Assembly (NCBI GenBank): GCA_017694595.1
Contig: JADIMT010000066.1
Location: 1-34,370 of the forward strand
Direction: 5' to 3'
DNA length: 34,370 bases
Source of the DNA: Candidatus Ornithospirochaeta stercoripullorum
Lineage (GTDB): Bacteria; Spirochaetota; Spirochaetia; Sphaerochaetales; Sphaerochaetaceae
The notes under the pieces were generated by a model that was given only the letters and a program-made list of their open reading frames with translations, was not told the DNA's origin and ran no database searches. The position numbers and the translations under genes were made by a program. Shown in pieces: positions 8,029-16,769 of this stretch. Every line of letters begins with the position of its first letter. The stretch's first letter is position 1.

Positions 8029-8482
8029 CTCCATCCTCTATGGTTCTATAGGGTGGAGATGAATTGCTAACATCGAGAAAAACAATGCCATCAAGGAGCA
8101 CGGCAAGGAATCCTGTGCATGACACGCTTCGATGCGTCCGTTCTGCGTTGAGCTGAAGCTTGACCTGAAGTGCCTTAGCAAGGCAGAACAGGAAAAGCTC
8201 TGGCATTACTTCACACAGTGCAGATGGCTCTGAAACTACCTCCTTTCACTTCCAGAGCCCGATTTCAGATCCTTTGATACGAAGACAAGGATAATCACAT
8301 CCCTCGACAAGGACGGCAATGCTGTCGAGCGCTGCCTTGAAATGCCTGCGAAGTTCATCCAGTCTGTATATTCCTCCATCAAGCAGAACATGGCATCCCT
8401 CGCCGCAAAGGGAGATGGAACGCCTTGAAAAAGGAAAGAGCCCGGAAGCTCCATCTTCTAGCGTTAGCTAAACAATATGGAG
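8029..8482 (+). mobile_element. Internally deleted IS605/IS1341-type element with paired end hairpins
   Basis: About 455 bases between two imperfect hairpins. The left one (8029-8058) pairs CTCCA with TGGAG, then CC/GG and CTAT/ATAG. The right one (8449-8482) pairs CTCCAT with ATGGAG around an inner TAGC/GCTA stem. Both begin CTCCATCYTCTA, as expected for the subterminal hairpins of single-strand transposons. Between them lies a tnpB remnant containing the N-terminal part and, in another frame, what looks like its very C-terminus (EMERLEKGKSPEAPSSS). An internal deletion of most of tnpB fits best. The right hairpin lies four bases before the end of the araC-type gene. Confidence 0.65.
8132..8428 (+). 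pseudogene. tnpB: tnpB N-terminal remnant with internal stop
   Basis: The frame from ATG 8132 reads FCVELKLDLKCLSKAEQEKL, then FTQCRWL, a TGA at 8231-8233 where the family usually has Trp, then NYLLSLPEPDF, TKTRIITSLDKDGN and KFIQSVYSSIKQNM up to a TGA at 8426-8428. This is the pattern of TnpB N-termini (the helix with RWLWNYLL before the variable region). No RuvC motif or zinc ribbon is present. A one-base shift at about 8412 gives a short TnpB-like tail. Nothing functional can be made. Confidence 0.7.
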
Positions 8483-8486
8483 TAAT

Positions 8487-9347
8487 TCACCGCGACTGTA
8501 CCACTTGATTACGTTTTCTGTACTTCAGTGGAGATATTCCGGTCTGCTCCTTGAAGACTCTGTCGAATGTCTTGACACTGCTGAAGCCAGAACTGCTTGC
8601 AATCTTGGCAATCGGCTCATTGCTAGTAAGCAGATTCATCTCAGCCTTCCTTACACGGAACACTGTCAGATAATCATAAAACGTCATGCCTGTGCAATTC
8701 TTGAAGACACGCGAGAAATAAGTAGGCACATAACCCGCTGCAGCTGCGGCTTCAGGAAGCGAGATTGGTTCTACGTAATGCTCTTCAATGAACTTGAAGA
8801 CCTTTGAAATTCTCTCCTTTGCTTTAGAGAGTTCAGCAGTCTCTTCCTCACCTTGCATTGGGTTATGACGCGAATCTGTGATGAAAGCGACGAGGCGGAA
8901 GATTGCAGAACGAACCAAAAGCTCTTTTGCAAAGCCATCTTCATCGATGCTCTCAAGTTCAGAGAATAAGGAATGAAGGTAAGCTTTATCCTCATCGCTC
9001 CAGCCCTCCGTAGTCTTGGAAGAACATGAAAGACGTCTTTTCACTTCTTCTATCAGCTTATTGCCAGATGGCGTACCTAACAGAAGCGAAGGCGAAAAGA
9101 TGACTGACTCAATCTCCGCTGAAGAAGGAAGCGCGTAATGGCAATCGCCTGAATTGATAATAACAGCATCCCCCTTGCTGATGGAGAACTGCTTGCTGTT
9201 GATGAACAGTGTCAGAACACCTTCTGACACAAAGGTAATCTCGATTTCGTCATGCCAGTGCATGGGAAAAGTATCAATCTCTTTCCTGCGCAAGAGGACA
9301 TAGGGAAGATCCTTCTCAGAAGTCGAAAACAAAAACGGTGCGTACAT
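8487..9347 (-). CDS. AraC-family transcriptional regulator with N-terminal cupin domain
   Basis: This 286-residue cytoplasmic regulator has an N-terminal cupin sensor domain (MHWHDEIEITFVSEG, then SISKGDAVIINSGDCHYA) and a C-terminal pair of HTH motifs. The first HTH is SLPEAAAAAGYVPTYFSRVF; the second is PIAKIASSSGFSSVKTFDRV and then FKEQTGISPLKYRK. The MHWHDE motif is typical of AraC regulators that bind sugars or aromatic acids. The ATG at 9347 lies behind a GAAGAAGAGGA stretch. It stands beside the arabinose genes but on the other strand, beyond an IS remnant, so a role in sugar control is possible but not shown. The right hairpin of that remnant may act as its terminator. Confidence 0.9.
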   Translation of the reverse strand: MYAPFLFSTSEKDLPYVLLRRKEIDTFPMHWHDEIEITFVSEGVLTLFINSKQFSISKGDAVIINSGDCHYALPSSAEIESVIFSPSLLLGTPSGNKLIEEVKRRLSCSSKTTEGWSDEDKAYLHSLFSELESIDEDGFAKELLVRSAIFRLVAFITDSRHNPMQGEEETAELSKAKERISKVFKFIEEHYVEPISLPEAAAAAGYVPTYFSRVFKNCTGMTFYDYLTVFRVRKAEMNLLTSNEPIAKIASSSGFSSVKTFDRVFKEQTGISPLKYRKRNQVVQSR

Positions 9348-9362
9348 ACTTATATCCTCTTC

Positions 9363-9377
9363 TTCCGGTTAACGGAA
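9363..9377. promoter_or_regulatory. Palindrome upstream of the AraC-type gene
   Basis: TTCCG and CGGAA flank a five-base centre GTTAA, 16 bases upstream of the araC-type start. The site could be an operator, possibly for autoregulation. The position near the ribosome site and its symmetry are the only evidence. Confidence 0.3.
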
Positions 9378-9407
9378 AAATATCGGTTCTAAATCTAACA
9401 GAAAATC

Positions 9408-9441
9408 AGACAATAATCAAAATATTTTTATGCTATTGTCT
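9408..9441. other. AT-rich inverted repeat after the UPF0303 gene
   Basis: AGACAATA (9408-9415) and TATTGTCT (9434-9441) form an 8-bp inverted repeat around 18 AT-rich bases, directly behind the UPF0303 stop. It could be a weak terminator for the genes to its right or an operator for the araC-type gene. There is no clean T-run. Confidence 0.35.
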
Positions 9442-9924
9442 TCAAACAACGCGCTGTATTCTTTTTTCAAGAAATTCTGCAAGTACATCAGCTATCAGCT
9501 GATGATCTTCTTCAGAAGCCATTCCTGATACAGTTATGCTGCCAATTGTAACGCCTGAAGCGAGCATAATCGGGAAAGATCCACCCGCATCTGTATACTC
9601 AGCTTCATTCAGTCCGCGCTCTGCAAGCGTACGGCCCTTGGCCCTGTTTATCATACCATCGCGCATCGATGACCGTCCATTAAGCTCAGCAGTATTTGCT
9701 TTGCGGATTGCCCATTTGATGTTATTTGCGCTGCTGCCATCCATAGCTGAAGCATAGATGACTGAACCTGAAAGACGAATCATCACATAGACTGCGGCAT
9801 CCTTCTCCTTTGCTTTCCGGATGATGGTCTCCCCGATATCATGAAGCAATGAATATGAAAGAGTTTCGAAGCGAAGCTCTTCCTCCTGTTTTTCCAGTAT
9901 CAAAAGCAGAGTATCTGTTTCCAT
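9442..9924 (-). CDS. UPF0303 family protein (heme-degrading-domain/GlcG-like fold)
   Basis: This 160-residue cytoplasmic protein belongs to the UPF0303 (YBR137W-like) family. The marks are EKQEEELRFETLS, the strand AAVYVMIRLSGSVIYASA, NNIKWAIRKANTAE and the C-terminal block YTDAGGSFPIMLASG, TIGSITVSG, EEDHQLIADVLAEFL. The family has a HbpS/GlcG-like fold; its role is unsettled. ATG 9924 fits the usual family start. A GTG at 9942 would add six residues and has a better GAGAGAG site, so the true start is uncertain. The gene lies 39 bases after the yhbY-like stop and may share its transcript. Confidence 0.85.
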   Translation of the reverse strand: METDTLLLILEKQEEELRFETLSYSLLHDIGETIIRKAKEKDAAVYVMIRLSGSVIYASAMDGSSANNIKWAIRKANTAELNGRSSMRDGMINRAKGRTLAERGLNEAEYTDAGGSFPIMLASGVTIGSITVSGMASEEDHQLIADVLAEFLEKRIQRVV

Positions 9925-9963
9925 GCTTCTGTATTCTAGCACGCTCTCTCTTTAACTCCAATG

Positions 9964-10257
9964 CTAGATTCTGTAGATACGCTCACTGTCTTCCGCATCC
10001 TGACGGAAGAAGACAGCAGTAAAGCCTGTGATAGCGATAAGCGTTGAGGAAGTCTCCTCTTCAAGAGCTGACGAGATTGCCTTCACATCATCTTTATTGG
10101 CAGTGAAACGCACCTTCACCAGCTCATGAGAAGTCAAAGCAGCATCCAAGGCAGCGATAACGCCTGGCGTAAGTCCGTCTTTTCCCACATAGACAACTGG
10201 ATCGAGTTGCTGTGCCTGTGAACGCAAAAATGCTCTTTGATAACTCCTGAGTTCCAT
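9964..10257 (-). CDS. yhbY: CRS1/YhbY-type RNA-binding protein
   Basis: A 97-residue single-domain protein of the CRM (CRS1-YhbY) family. These bind RNA and associate with pre-50S ribosomal particles. It shows the family order: LRSYQRAFLRSQAQQL, then VVYVGKDGLTPGV with the conserved GK-G loop, a helix AALDAALTSHELVKVRF, and a final strand ending GFTAVFFRQD, the usual place of the G-x-x-x-x-x-Y/F-R motif. The ATG at 10257 gives the normal family length; the longer reading from 10314 would begin inside the terminator hairpin of the previous gene. No strong ribosome site is visible. Confidence 0.88.
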   Translation of the reverse strand: MELRSYQRAFLRSQAQQLDPVVYVGKDGLTPGVIAALDAALTSHELVKVRFTANKDDVKAISSALEEETSSTLIAITGFTAVFFRQDAEDSERIYRI

Positions 10258-10284
10258 AACAGTGAAAAGATAAGGCCTAACAGA

Positions 10285-10312
10285 GAGAAAAGCAAGCCCG
10301 GACCAGCCGGGC
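10285..10312 (-). terminator. Terminator of the acyl-CoA ligase gene
   Basis: GCCCGG and CCGGGC (10296-10301 and 10307-10312) form a strong 6-bp GC stem with a five-base loop. Read on the minus strand it starts six bases after the ligase stop and is followed by TTGCTTTTC. The T-run is imperfect but the position is right. Confidence 0.65.
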
Positions 10313-10317
10313 ATGTT

Positions 10318-12036
10318 TCAGTCGTACATCGCCTTGACTTCGAACCTCTTGATTTTCTTCGTGCTTGTCATTGGCATCGGGGCATCGACAACAGTCACTT
10401 TAGTGATCTTCTTATAGCTCTGAAGCTCTCTGTTGACCTGGTCGACTATTTCATTCATGTGCTTTTCAATCACAGCTTTGTTATTATCTACGCTATCTGC
10501 ATACTTCTTCGCAGGATAGATAAGCACTCTGATTCCTTCGCTCTTCATAGCTTTATCGATGAGGTATCCGATTACGCAGACCTGATCGATATCATCATAG
10601 AGCTGGAAGTGATCCTCTACCTCTTCCGGAAATACGTTCTTGCCTCCATCTGTGACGATGACGCTCTTCGCTCTTCCCGTCAGATACAGATAGCCATCAG
10701 CATCTTCGTGCCCGACGTCTCCCGTATTGAGCCATCCATCAGGGGAAAGCACTTCATCAGTTGCCTCCTGATTGTTGTAATAGCCTTGCATGACCATGGA
10801 ACCTTTGATGTAAATCGTGCCATTGCCATCGCTATCAGGATCGACGATCTTTACCTCACATCCTGGAATCTTACGTCCGACAGATGTCTCGATATAAGCT
10901 TCAGTAGGATTGAGATGGGTAATTGGAGAGGTCTCTGTCAAGCCATAGCCTTGTACGAAATCAATGCCAAGCTCATTGAACATCCTGAATGTCGATGCCG
11001 GAAGCGGACCACCACCGCAGATGCAGATGCGGTTGTCTTCAAGCGAGAGCTGCCTTAGAAGGAAGCCAAACATCTTCTTTCCGATATTCACGCCAGTAAG
11101 CTTCTTGACAAACCCGGAGAACCCCATCATCGCTCTGATCAGAGCATAGACAACTGCACCTTTCTTCCTCACACCTGCCATCAGCGCACCAACCATCTTG
11201 TTGAAGAGCATCGGAACGGCAAGGAACATTGTCACGTGGCCTTCTTTCAGCTCCTTGAGAATCTGCGAGACAACAAGCTTCTTGCCGAATACTGTAGCAG
11301 CTCCGACAGAGAAAGACTCAAAGAAGACAGCCAGCATCGTATATGCGTGATGAATAGGAAGAATCGCATAGAAAACATCAGTTGAATAGATGTTCATATT
11401 CCCCTGTGCAAGATAGCAATCGGATACAAGGTTGTTATGTGAAAGCATGACGCCCTTGGGAGTTCCAGTTGTGCCAGATGTGAAGAGGATGGCGGCTGTC
11501 TCATCTGACGCACACTCCCATCCCTCACGTTCAGGTCCGTTCATATCGAGAACAAATGGATGGCTTTCATCCCTCTCGAGACAGTATTTGGCTATAAGCC
11601 CTGCACTGCCATCTGCATCGATATGCTCGATTCTCTCCTTGTCAATGAACAATCTGGAGACACCGCCGAATGAGATGAGATGCTCCATCTCGTTGTCTTT
11701 CAGCGAGTAGTCCAGAGGAACGACGATGCAGCCAGCATAGATGACGCCAAGATACGCGATGGCCCACTCTGGACTATTCTTTCCAGAGACGCCGATCTTG
11801 TCGCCCTTCTTTGCGCCCTCTGCGAGCAGGAAGTAGCTGACTTCCTTTATCTTCTTCTCCGCTTCAGCATATGTGAACCGCTCCTCTTTAGGAGAGAATG
11901 CGCGGAAGCATAGATTATTTGGATAGCGCAGACATGAGATGTGGAACATCTCTTTGATATTAGGCCATTGGCCTGTGAATTCCTTGCCCCTGAATTCGTC
12001 CAGGAATCGCCAGGGCTGGGTTGGTGTGAACTTCAT
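10318..12036 (-). CDS. Long-chain acyl-CoA synthetase (AMP-forming)
   Basis: A 572-residue cytoplasmic or membrane-associated enzyme that activates fatty acids with ATP and CoA, supplying acyl-CoA for phospholipid or storage lipid. The ANL-superfamily motifs are in order: the P-loop TSGTTGTPKGVM near residues 186-197, then AVPMLFNKMVG, CICGGGPLPASTFRMF, VQGYGLTETSP, GWLNTGDVGHED, the hinge YLTGRAKSVIVTDGGKNVFP and a C-terminal PMTSTKKIKR containing the catalytic Lys region. The ATG at 12036 has AAGGGG seven bases upstream; the ORF can be extended six codons. It stands alone on its transcript, with its own terminator. Substrate length is inferred from similarity to FadD-like proteins. Confidence 0.88.
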   Translation of the reverse strand: MKFTPTQPWRFLDEFRGKEFTGQWPNIKEMFHISCLRYPNNLCFRAFSPKEERFTYAEAEKKIKEVSYFLLAEGAKKGDKIGVSGKNSPEWAIAYLGVIYAGCIVVPLDYSLKDNEMEHLISFGGVSRLFIDKERIEHIDADGSAGLIAKYCLERDESHPFVLDMNGPEREGWECASDETAAILFTSGTTGTPKGVMLSHNNLVSDCYLAQGNMNIYSTDVFYAILPIHHAYTMLAVFFESFSVGAATVFGKKLVVSQILKELKEGHVTMFLAVPMLFNKMVGALMAGVRKKGAVVYALIRAMMGFSGFVKKLTGVNIGKKMFGFLLRQLSLEDNRICICGGGPLPASTFRMFNELGIDFVQGYGLTETSPITHLNPTEAYIETSVGRKIPGCEVKIVDPDSDGNGTIYIKGSMVMQGYYNNQEATDEVLSPDGWLNTGDVGHEDADGYLYLTGRAKSVIVTDGGKNVFPEEVEDHFQLYDDIDQVCVIGYLIDKAMKSEGIRVLIYPAKKYADSVDNNKAVIEKHMNEIVDQVNRELQSYKKITKVTVVDAPMPMTSTKKIKRFEVKAMYD

Positions 12037-12140
12037 ATTTTCCCCTTTTATCAAAATACTTAATCATTTTATCTGCACTTATATGGGAGTCAACGATAGA
12101 AAAGGTGGAAAACGGGTAGTAAATAATTACTATTGGACGG

Positions 12141-12166
12141 AAAAAGGCGCATTTAAGCGCCTTTTT
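12141..12166. terminator. Bidirectional terminator behind phoR
   Basis: AAAAAGGCGC (12141-12150) and GCGCCTTTTT (12157-12166) form a perfect 10-bp palindrome with a six-base loop. On the minus strand it begins at the phoR stop and ends the whole phosphate operon. The last base of the stem overlaps the first base of the phoR stop codon. Confidence 0.92.
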
Positions 12167-13821
12167 CATGCCGCAGGGAAGCGAACAATTATCTCTGTAC
12201 CCTCTCCCAGCTTCGATTGCAATGCAATAGTGCCATTGAGCGTTATGACGCTGTGGCGGACGATGGAAAGCCCGAGACCTGTACCTCCAGAAGCTCTCGA
12301 ACGCGATTTATCTACACGGTAGAATCGCTCGAAAACCCTGTCCTTATCTTCATCAGGAATGCCTATTCCATTATCGCGGACGGAGAGGACGATTTCGGAA
12401 TCATCACGGCTGACAAATACAGAAGCTGTACCACCTTTCTTATTGTACTTGATGGCGTTGTCGACAAGATTCGTCAGAAGCTCATCCACAAGCAGCCCGG
12501 ATCCGTTGATGAAACCTGGATCCTCTGTTTTCAGCTCAAGCTTCACGCTCATCGTCTCCGCGCGCTTTCTCAGCCTGCTGATTACATCGGATGCGATTTC
12601 GGAGATGCTTACACGCTCCTCTTCATGCTCTCCACCTTCATCCAGCTTCGACAGTCTGATGATATCATGGACAAGAGCAATAAGACGCTGGCTCTCATCG
12701 TAGATCTCCTTGCCGAAATCCTTGACAGTCTCCTCTGGAATTCCACCATTCCTCAACAGCTCCGCGAAGCCAGAGATGGATGTGAGCGGAGTCTTCAGTT
12801 CATGGCTGACATTAGCTGTGAACTCACGCCTCAGCTTCTCTCTCTCGCTCTTCTCCGTGATATCCATGATGATGATCACAGCACCCGTTACTGCAGCGTA
12901 TTCGAAGACTGGAGAAGCAATGACTTGCAGCATCTTTGTCTTGTTATCGATCAGAGCTTCGCTTCTCTTGCCTGAAAGCGCTTCAGAGATAGCTGCAGAG
13001 AAAGCATCTGAACGGTTGATCGCAAGAACTGAATCGCCAGCTTTCACCTCCTCAGCATCGAAGAGCATGAACGCAGCCCTGTTCACAGAGAGAAGCCTCA
13101 TCTCTTTATCGATGACAGCAAGCCCTTCCGCCATATTGTCTGTAATGACAGCAAACTCTCTGCTTCTCCTCTCTGCACTCTCAATCTGCTCCCTGATTGT
13201 GGCCTGCTGTTTCGCTATGCGATAGAGAAGAGGAGAAAGCTCTTCATACTCCTCGGACTCTTCAGGATGCTCGAGATCGATATTGTTTATCGGATCAGTG
13301 ATGCGCTTGGCGGCTTTCATCGAATACCATGCAAAGAAGAAAAGCAGTATTATAATGATTACGGACATCGGCAACAGCATCTCAACAACGAAAGAGAGAA
13401 TCGTCCCAGCTGGCACTGCCAGTCGCAATATATTGCCGTCATCAAGCATAACAGCAGCATAGTGATAATTCTCAAGAAGCGTGCCGCTCTCCCTTGTATC
13501 CTCGCCTAAGCCATACATCAGAGCTTCCTGCACTTCAGGACGTTGCAGATGGTTCTCCATGCCTGATGGATCAGTCTCGCTTTCGAAGAGAATATTGCCA
13601 TCAGGAGCAATCAATGTGACGCGATGTCCTGGAACAGAAATATCCGATATATCGGAAACACCATTACCAGCTGCTGCTTCAAGGAATCGCAGCTCTGATA
13701 AAAGATCTGATTCAATTCTTTCCTCATACTCAGTGTAGAAGACGAATGTCGAAACACCAAGAACAAGGAAGAATGTAAGAAGTATTGAAAGAAAAACAGT
13801 CTGGAAAATACGCTTATTCAT
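12166..13821 (-). CDS. phoR: Phosphate-regulon sensor histidine kinase PhoR
   Basis: A 551-residue inner-membrane sensor kinase. It has a first membrane segment at residues 7-28, a periplasmic part of about 110 residues, a second membrane segment at about 142-166 and a linker helix. A PAS domain follows at about 222-322 (ITDNMAEGLAVIDKEMRLL), then the dimerisation helix with phospho-accepting His340 in ANVSHELKTPLTS. The ATPase core has N-box DNAIKYN, G1 DNGIGIP, FERFYRVD and GTGLGLSIV. The ATG at 13821 overlaps the phoB stop by eight bases, so the two are translationally coupled; an upstream start at 13878 would lie inside phoB. PhoR with PhoU and the Pst transporter reports phosphate supply and phosphorylates PhoB. 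It is the last gene of the operon. Confidence 0.92.
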   Translation of the reverse strand: MNKRIFQTVFLSILLTFFLVLGVSTFVFYTEYEERIESDLLSELRFLEAAAGNGVSDISDISVPGHRVTLIAPDGNILFESETDPSGMENHLQRPEVQEALMYGLGEDTRESGTLLENYHYAAVMLDDGNILRLAVPAGTILSFVVEMLLPMSVIIIILLFFFAWYSMKAAKRITDPINNIDLEHPEESEEYEELSPLLYRIAKQQATIREQIESAERRSREFAVITDNMAEGLAVIDKEMRLLSVNRAAFMLFDAEEVKAGDSVLAINRSDAFSAAISEALSGKRSEALIDNKTKMLQVIASPVFEYAAVTGAVIIIMDITEKSEREKLRREFTANVSHELKTPLTSISGFAELLRNGGIPEETVKDFGKEIYDESQRLIALVHDIIRLSKLDEGGEHEEERVSISEIASDVISRLRKRAETMSVKLELKTEDPGFINGSGLLVDELLTNLVDNAIKYNKKGGTASVFVSRDDSEIVLSVRDNGIGIPDEDKDRVFERFYRVDKSRSRASGGTGLGLSIVRHSVITLNGTIALQSKLGEGTEIIVRFPAA

Positions 13822-14491
13822 CGTGCCCTCTAAACCTGTATCCAACGCCTTTGACAGTCTCAATGCGCTGTCCCTCATCGCCCAGCTTCTCTCTCAAGTG
13901 ACGAATATGGACATCGACTGTCCTGTTCTCCCCATCGAAAGAATAGCCCCAGACAGTATTGAGGATGCTATCGCGATCAAGAACTATGCCTTCATTCTCC
14001 ATCAAATAGAAAAGCAGGTTGAATTCCTTGAGTGTCAGCTCAGCCTTCGCGCCATTGACTTTTACAGTATGAGAAGATGGGGAGATGGAAATACCACCCC
14101 AGGAGATATCATCCTTCTGCTTCTGTCTCTCACTGCGGCGAAGCACGGCTTTGATTCGGGAAAGAAGCTCCATCATGCCAAATGGCTTTGCAATATAATC
14201 ATCTGCACCGCTGTCGAGACCGAGCACTTTGTCGTACTCAGTACCTTTAGCTGTCAGCATGATTACCGGAATATCCCTTAAAGCTGAATCCGCTCTGATC
14301 TGGGAAAGAATCTCAAGCCCGGAAGCGCCAGGAAGCATTATATCCAGCAGATAGAGCTCTGGTCTGGTCTTCCCGGAAGCCGCATTCATCTCCTCCCCTG
14401 ATTCAAATGATTTAACCTCGTAGCCTGCTCCTTTGAGAGCATAGCTGACGAGCTTTCTGATGGAAGGGTCGTCCTCAACGAGGTATATCAT
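13814..14491 (-). CDS. phoB: Phosphate-regulon response regulator PhoB (OmpR family)
   Basis: A 225-residue response regulator: receiver domain at residues 1-115 with the acidic pocket EDD (6-8), phospho-accepting Asp50 in YLLDIMLPG, Thr80 and Lys102 in AKPFGMMEL. It is joined to an OmpR-type winged helix with ELTLKEFNLLFYLMEN, DRDSILNTVWGY, the recognition helix around RTVDVHIRHLREKLG and the wing VKGVGYRF. It starts two bases after the phoU stop (TGAGATG). The pairing with PhoR and the Pst genes makes PhoB the natural name. It probably activates this same operon through the candidate Pho box at 18570-18602. Confidence 0.92.
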   Translation of the reverse strand: MIYLVEDDPSIRKLVSYALKGAGYEVKSFESGEEMNAASGKTRPELYLLDIMLPGASGLEILSQIRADSALRDIPVIMLTAKGTEYDKVLGLDSGADDYIAKPFGMMELLSRIKAVLRRSERQKQKDDISWGGISISPSSHTVKVNGAKAELTLKEFNLLFYLMENEGIVLDRDSILNTVWGYSFDGENRTVDVHIRHLREKLGDEGQRIETVKGVGYRFRGHDE

Positions 14492-14492
14492 C

Positions 14493-15158
14493 TCAGTTTA
14501 CCTGCACAGGATTATTAAGCCAGTCACCGCTGGCGTCGAGAGAGTTGAGCACCCAGCGAGCAAGGGAAGCTGCATGATCGCCCATTCTTTCAAGATATTT
14601 GGCAACCATCAGCAGATCCGGAGCTTCCTGAGCATCCTTATCTCCTTCACGGATCATCGCTGTAACCATCTGCTTAGCCTGATCGAAAGCTTTGTCAGCA
14701 GCATCGTCCTCAGCGATTACTGCAGAAGCTTTGGCGGCATCTGAATGCACGAATGCATCGATTGCACCTGTTACCATCTCGATGACAGTGCCAATCATCT
14801 TATCGAGCCCTATGCGGCTTGTCAGCTCTTCAGACTCAATGAATGGCAGAATCTCGGCAATATCGACAGAGTTGTCCGCAATACGCTCGATATCATATAC
14901 CATCTTCATCGCGGATGAGATTGTCCTCAGATCCTTGGCAACTGGCTGTCTTCTTAAAAGCAGACGGAGGCAAAGCGCTTCAATCTCCCTGTCCTTCTCG
15001 CTGATTTCTCGTGCTATATCAGTTATCCCATCAAGCTTTGCCCTGCTCTTGCCGGAAAGAGTCTCCTGCAGCGCAGTGAGAGTGTCCTCTGTCAGAGAAC
15101 CCATCTTGATCATGCTTACATATAATGTTTCAAGCTCGCTGTCGAATCTTGTTCTCAT
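14493..15158 (-). CDS. phoU: Phosphate signalling protein PhoU
   Basis: A 221-residue all-helical protein with two PhoU repeats. Each carries the metal-binding pattern around an E/DxxxD segment: MVYDIERIADNSVDIAE in the first and KYLERMGDHAASLARWV in the second. PhoU sits between the Pst transporter and PhoR, keeping PhoR inactive when phosphate is plentiful. The start is ATG 15158, giving MRTRFDSELE, the usual family N-terminus; the longer frame to 15236 is an overlap with pstB. The ATG lies one base beyond the pstB stop, with its ribosome site inside pstB. Confidence 0.93.
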   Translation of the reverse strand: MRTRFDSELETLYVSMIKMGSLTEDTLTALQETLSGKSRAKLDGITDIAREISEKDREIEALCLRLLLRRQPVAKDLRTISSAMKMVYDIERIADNSVDIAEILPFIESEELTSRIGLDKMIGTVIEMVTGAIDAFVHSDAAKASAVIAEDDAADKAFDQAKQMVTAMIREGDKDAQEAPDLLMVAKYLERMGDHAASLARWVLNSLDASGDWLNNPVQVN

Positions 15159-15159
15159 A

Positions 15160-15912
15160 TCAACCAAACCTTCCTGTAACGTAGTCTTCCGTTCTGGAAT
15201 CAGATGGATTGGAGAAGATCTTCTCCGTATCATCATATTCTATTACTTCTCCTAAAAGGAAAAAAGCTGTTTTATGAGCAATGCGGAGAGCCTGCTGCAT
15301 ATTGTGCGTGACAATGATGATTGTATATCTGTCGCAGAGGCTCATAGCAAGCTCTTCTACTTTTGCTGTAGAAATCGGATCGAGAGCTGATGTCGGCTCA
15401 TCCATCAGGAGGACTTTGGGCTGAACAGCAAGCGCACGTGCGATGCAGAGTCTCTGCTGCTGGCCACCGGAAAGTCCAAGCGCGCTCTTTTTGAGTCTGT
15501 CCTTGACTTCATCGAACAGCGCAGCATCGATCAAAGCTTTCTCAACAATCTCATCAAGCTTGACTTTGCTCCTGATTCCATGAGTACGTGGCCCATACGC
15601 GATGTTATCATAGATGCTCATCATGAACGGGTTTGGCTTCTGGAAGACCATTCCCACTTCGTATCTAAGTCCATTGACATCGACTTTCGGCGAGAAGATA
15701 TTCTCTCCGTTATAGATTACTTCACCTTCGATTCGAACGCCTGGAACAAGATCATTCATCCTGTTGAGCGTGCGAAGGAATGTCGACTTGCCGCAGCCCG
15801 ATGGTCCGATAAGAGCTGTGATGCTCTTCTCTTCCATCTTGAGGTTTATCTTCTTCAGGGCCTGCATGTTCCCATACCAGAGATCCAGGTCCTTTGTCTC
15901 TATGATTGTCAC
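15160..15912 (-). CDS. pstB: Phosphate ABC transporter ATP-binding protein PstB
   Basis: A 250-residue ATPase of the high-affinity phosphate importer. It has Walker [10 protein letters not shown] (36-44), Q-loop Gln91 in VFQKPNPF (the NPF after the Q-loop is typical of PstB), signature LSGGQQQR (147-154), Walker B LLMDEP with SALD, and switch His203 in VTHNMQQA. The C-terminus ends EDYVTGRFG, as in other PstB proteins. Its start overlaps the pstA stop by four bases. Length equals the family norm. Confidence 0.95.
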   Translation of the reverse strand: MTIIETKDLDLWYGNMQALKKINLKMEEKSITALIGPSGCGKSTFLRTLNRMNDLVPGVRIEGEVIYNGENIFSPKVDVNGLRYEVGMVFQKPNPFMMSIYDNIAYGPRTHGIRSKVKLDEIVEKALIDAALFDEVKDRLKKSALGLSGGQQQRLCIARALAVQPKVLLMDEPTSALDPISTAKVEELAMSLCDRYTIIIVTHNMQQALRIAHKTAFFLLGEVIEYDDTEKIFSNPSDSRTEDYVTGRFG

Positions 15913-16769
15913 TCTCCGTTTCTCCTCTCCATCAGCTTACCCATATATGTCGTAAGCAGATTTATGATAATCGTAAGGATCATGAGTATTGCAGCGATTG
16001 CGAATGCGATATCGAACTCGCCTCTCTCGCTTGCATAGACGTAGAGCGCAACTGTAAGCGTTGCACCTGCGCTTCCCATGCCTTTGAAAAAACCATTGAC
16101 GTTATGTGCGAATCCTGCTGTGAACAGGAGCGCGGCTGATTCACTGAGAATCCTTCCGATAGAGAGGATACATCCAGTGATTATACCATTGATACAAGTC
16201 GGAAGGACTACTGTCCTGATGACTCTCCACTTGCCAGCCCCCAGAGCGAAAGCACCTTCCCTGTAGCTTTCAGGAACTGTTTTGAGGCTTTCCTGCGTTG
16301 TTCTCATGATTGTAGGAAGATTCATGATCACAAGCGTAAGCGCACCTGCAAGGAGCGAAGTGCCAAGCGAGCAGAACTGGACGAAGACAAGCATACCGAC
16401 AAGACCATAGATGATTGACGGAATACCTGATAGCGTCTCTGCTGCGAACTCGATAATCTCAACAACCTTCTTGTTTGTCGCATACTCGTTCAGATAGATA
16501 GCAGCCCCGACCCCGATAGGCAGAACGATGATGAGCGTAGTAATCACGATATAAAGAGTGTTGAGGATATCCGGGAGAATACCGATCGTGTGGCGCAACA
16601 TGCTGGGACTTGTGAGAAGAAGTTCTGATGTAATGTGCGGAAGCCCCCTGAAAAGCACATAGATGAGCATGAATGCCGTCAATGCCGTAACAACTATGAC
16701 AGAGATGATGCACAGCCCCTTCATAAGTGAGCACCAGGCAAAGCGCTTTCCTGAAATTTTCTCAATCAT
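15909..16769 (-). CDS. pstA: Phosphate ABC transporter permease PstA
   Basis: A 286-residue inner-membrane protein that pairs with PstC. It has about six membrane segments, starting with the one around [20 protein letters not shown]. Family marks are [33 protein letters not shown], the coupling loop [20 protein letters not shown] and [19 protein letters not shown]. Four-base overlaps with both pstC and pstB show tight coupling. Length is normal. Confidence 0.94.
   Translation of the reverse strand: MIEKISGKRFAWCSLMKGLCIISVIVVTALTAFMLIYVLFRGLPHITSELLLTSPSMLRHTIGILPDILNTLYIVITTLIIVLPIGVGAAIYLNEYATNKKVVEIIEFAAETLSGIPSIIYGLVGMLVFVQFCSLGTSLLAGALTLVIMNLPTIMRTTQESLKTVPESYREGAFALGAGKWRVIRTVVLPTCINGIITGCILSIGRILSESAALLFTAGFAHNVNGFFKGMGSAGATLTVALYVYASERGEFDIAFAIAAILMILTIIINLLTTYMGKLMERRNGE

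Noticed and set aside
10237-11058. 273-residue plus-strand ORF
   Set aside because: It is the antisense shadow of the acyl-CoA ligase gene, whose motifs are complete on the other strand.
12217-12975. 252-residue plus-strand ORF
   Set aside because: Antisense to the ATPase and dimerisation domains of phoR; no ribosome site and no motif.
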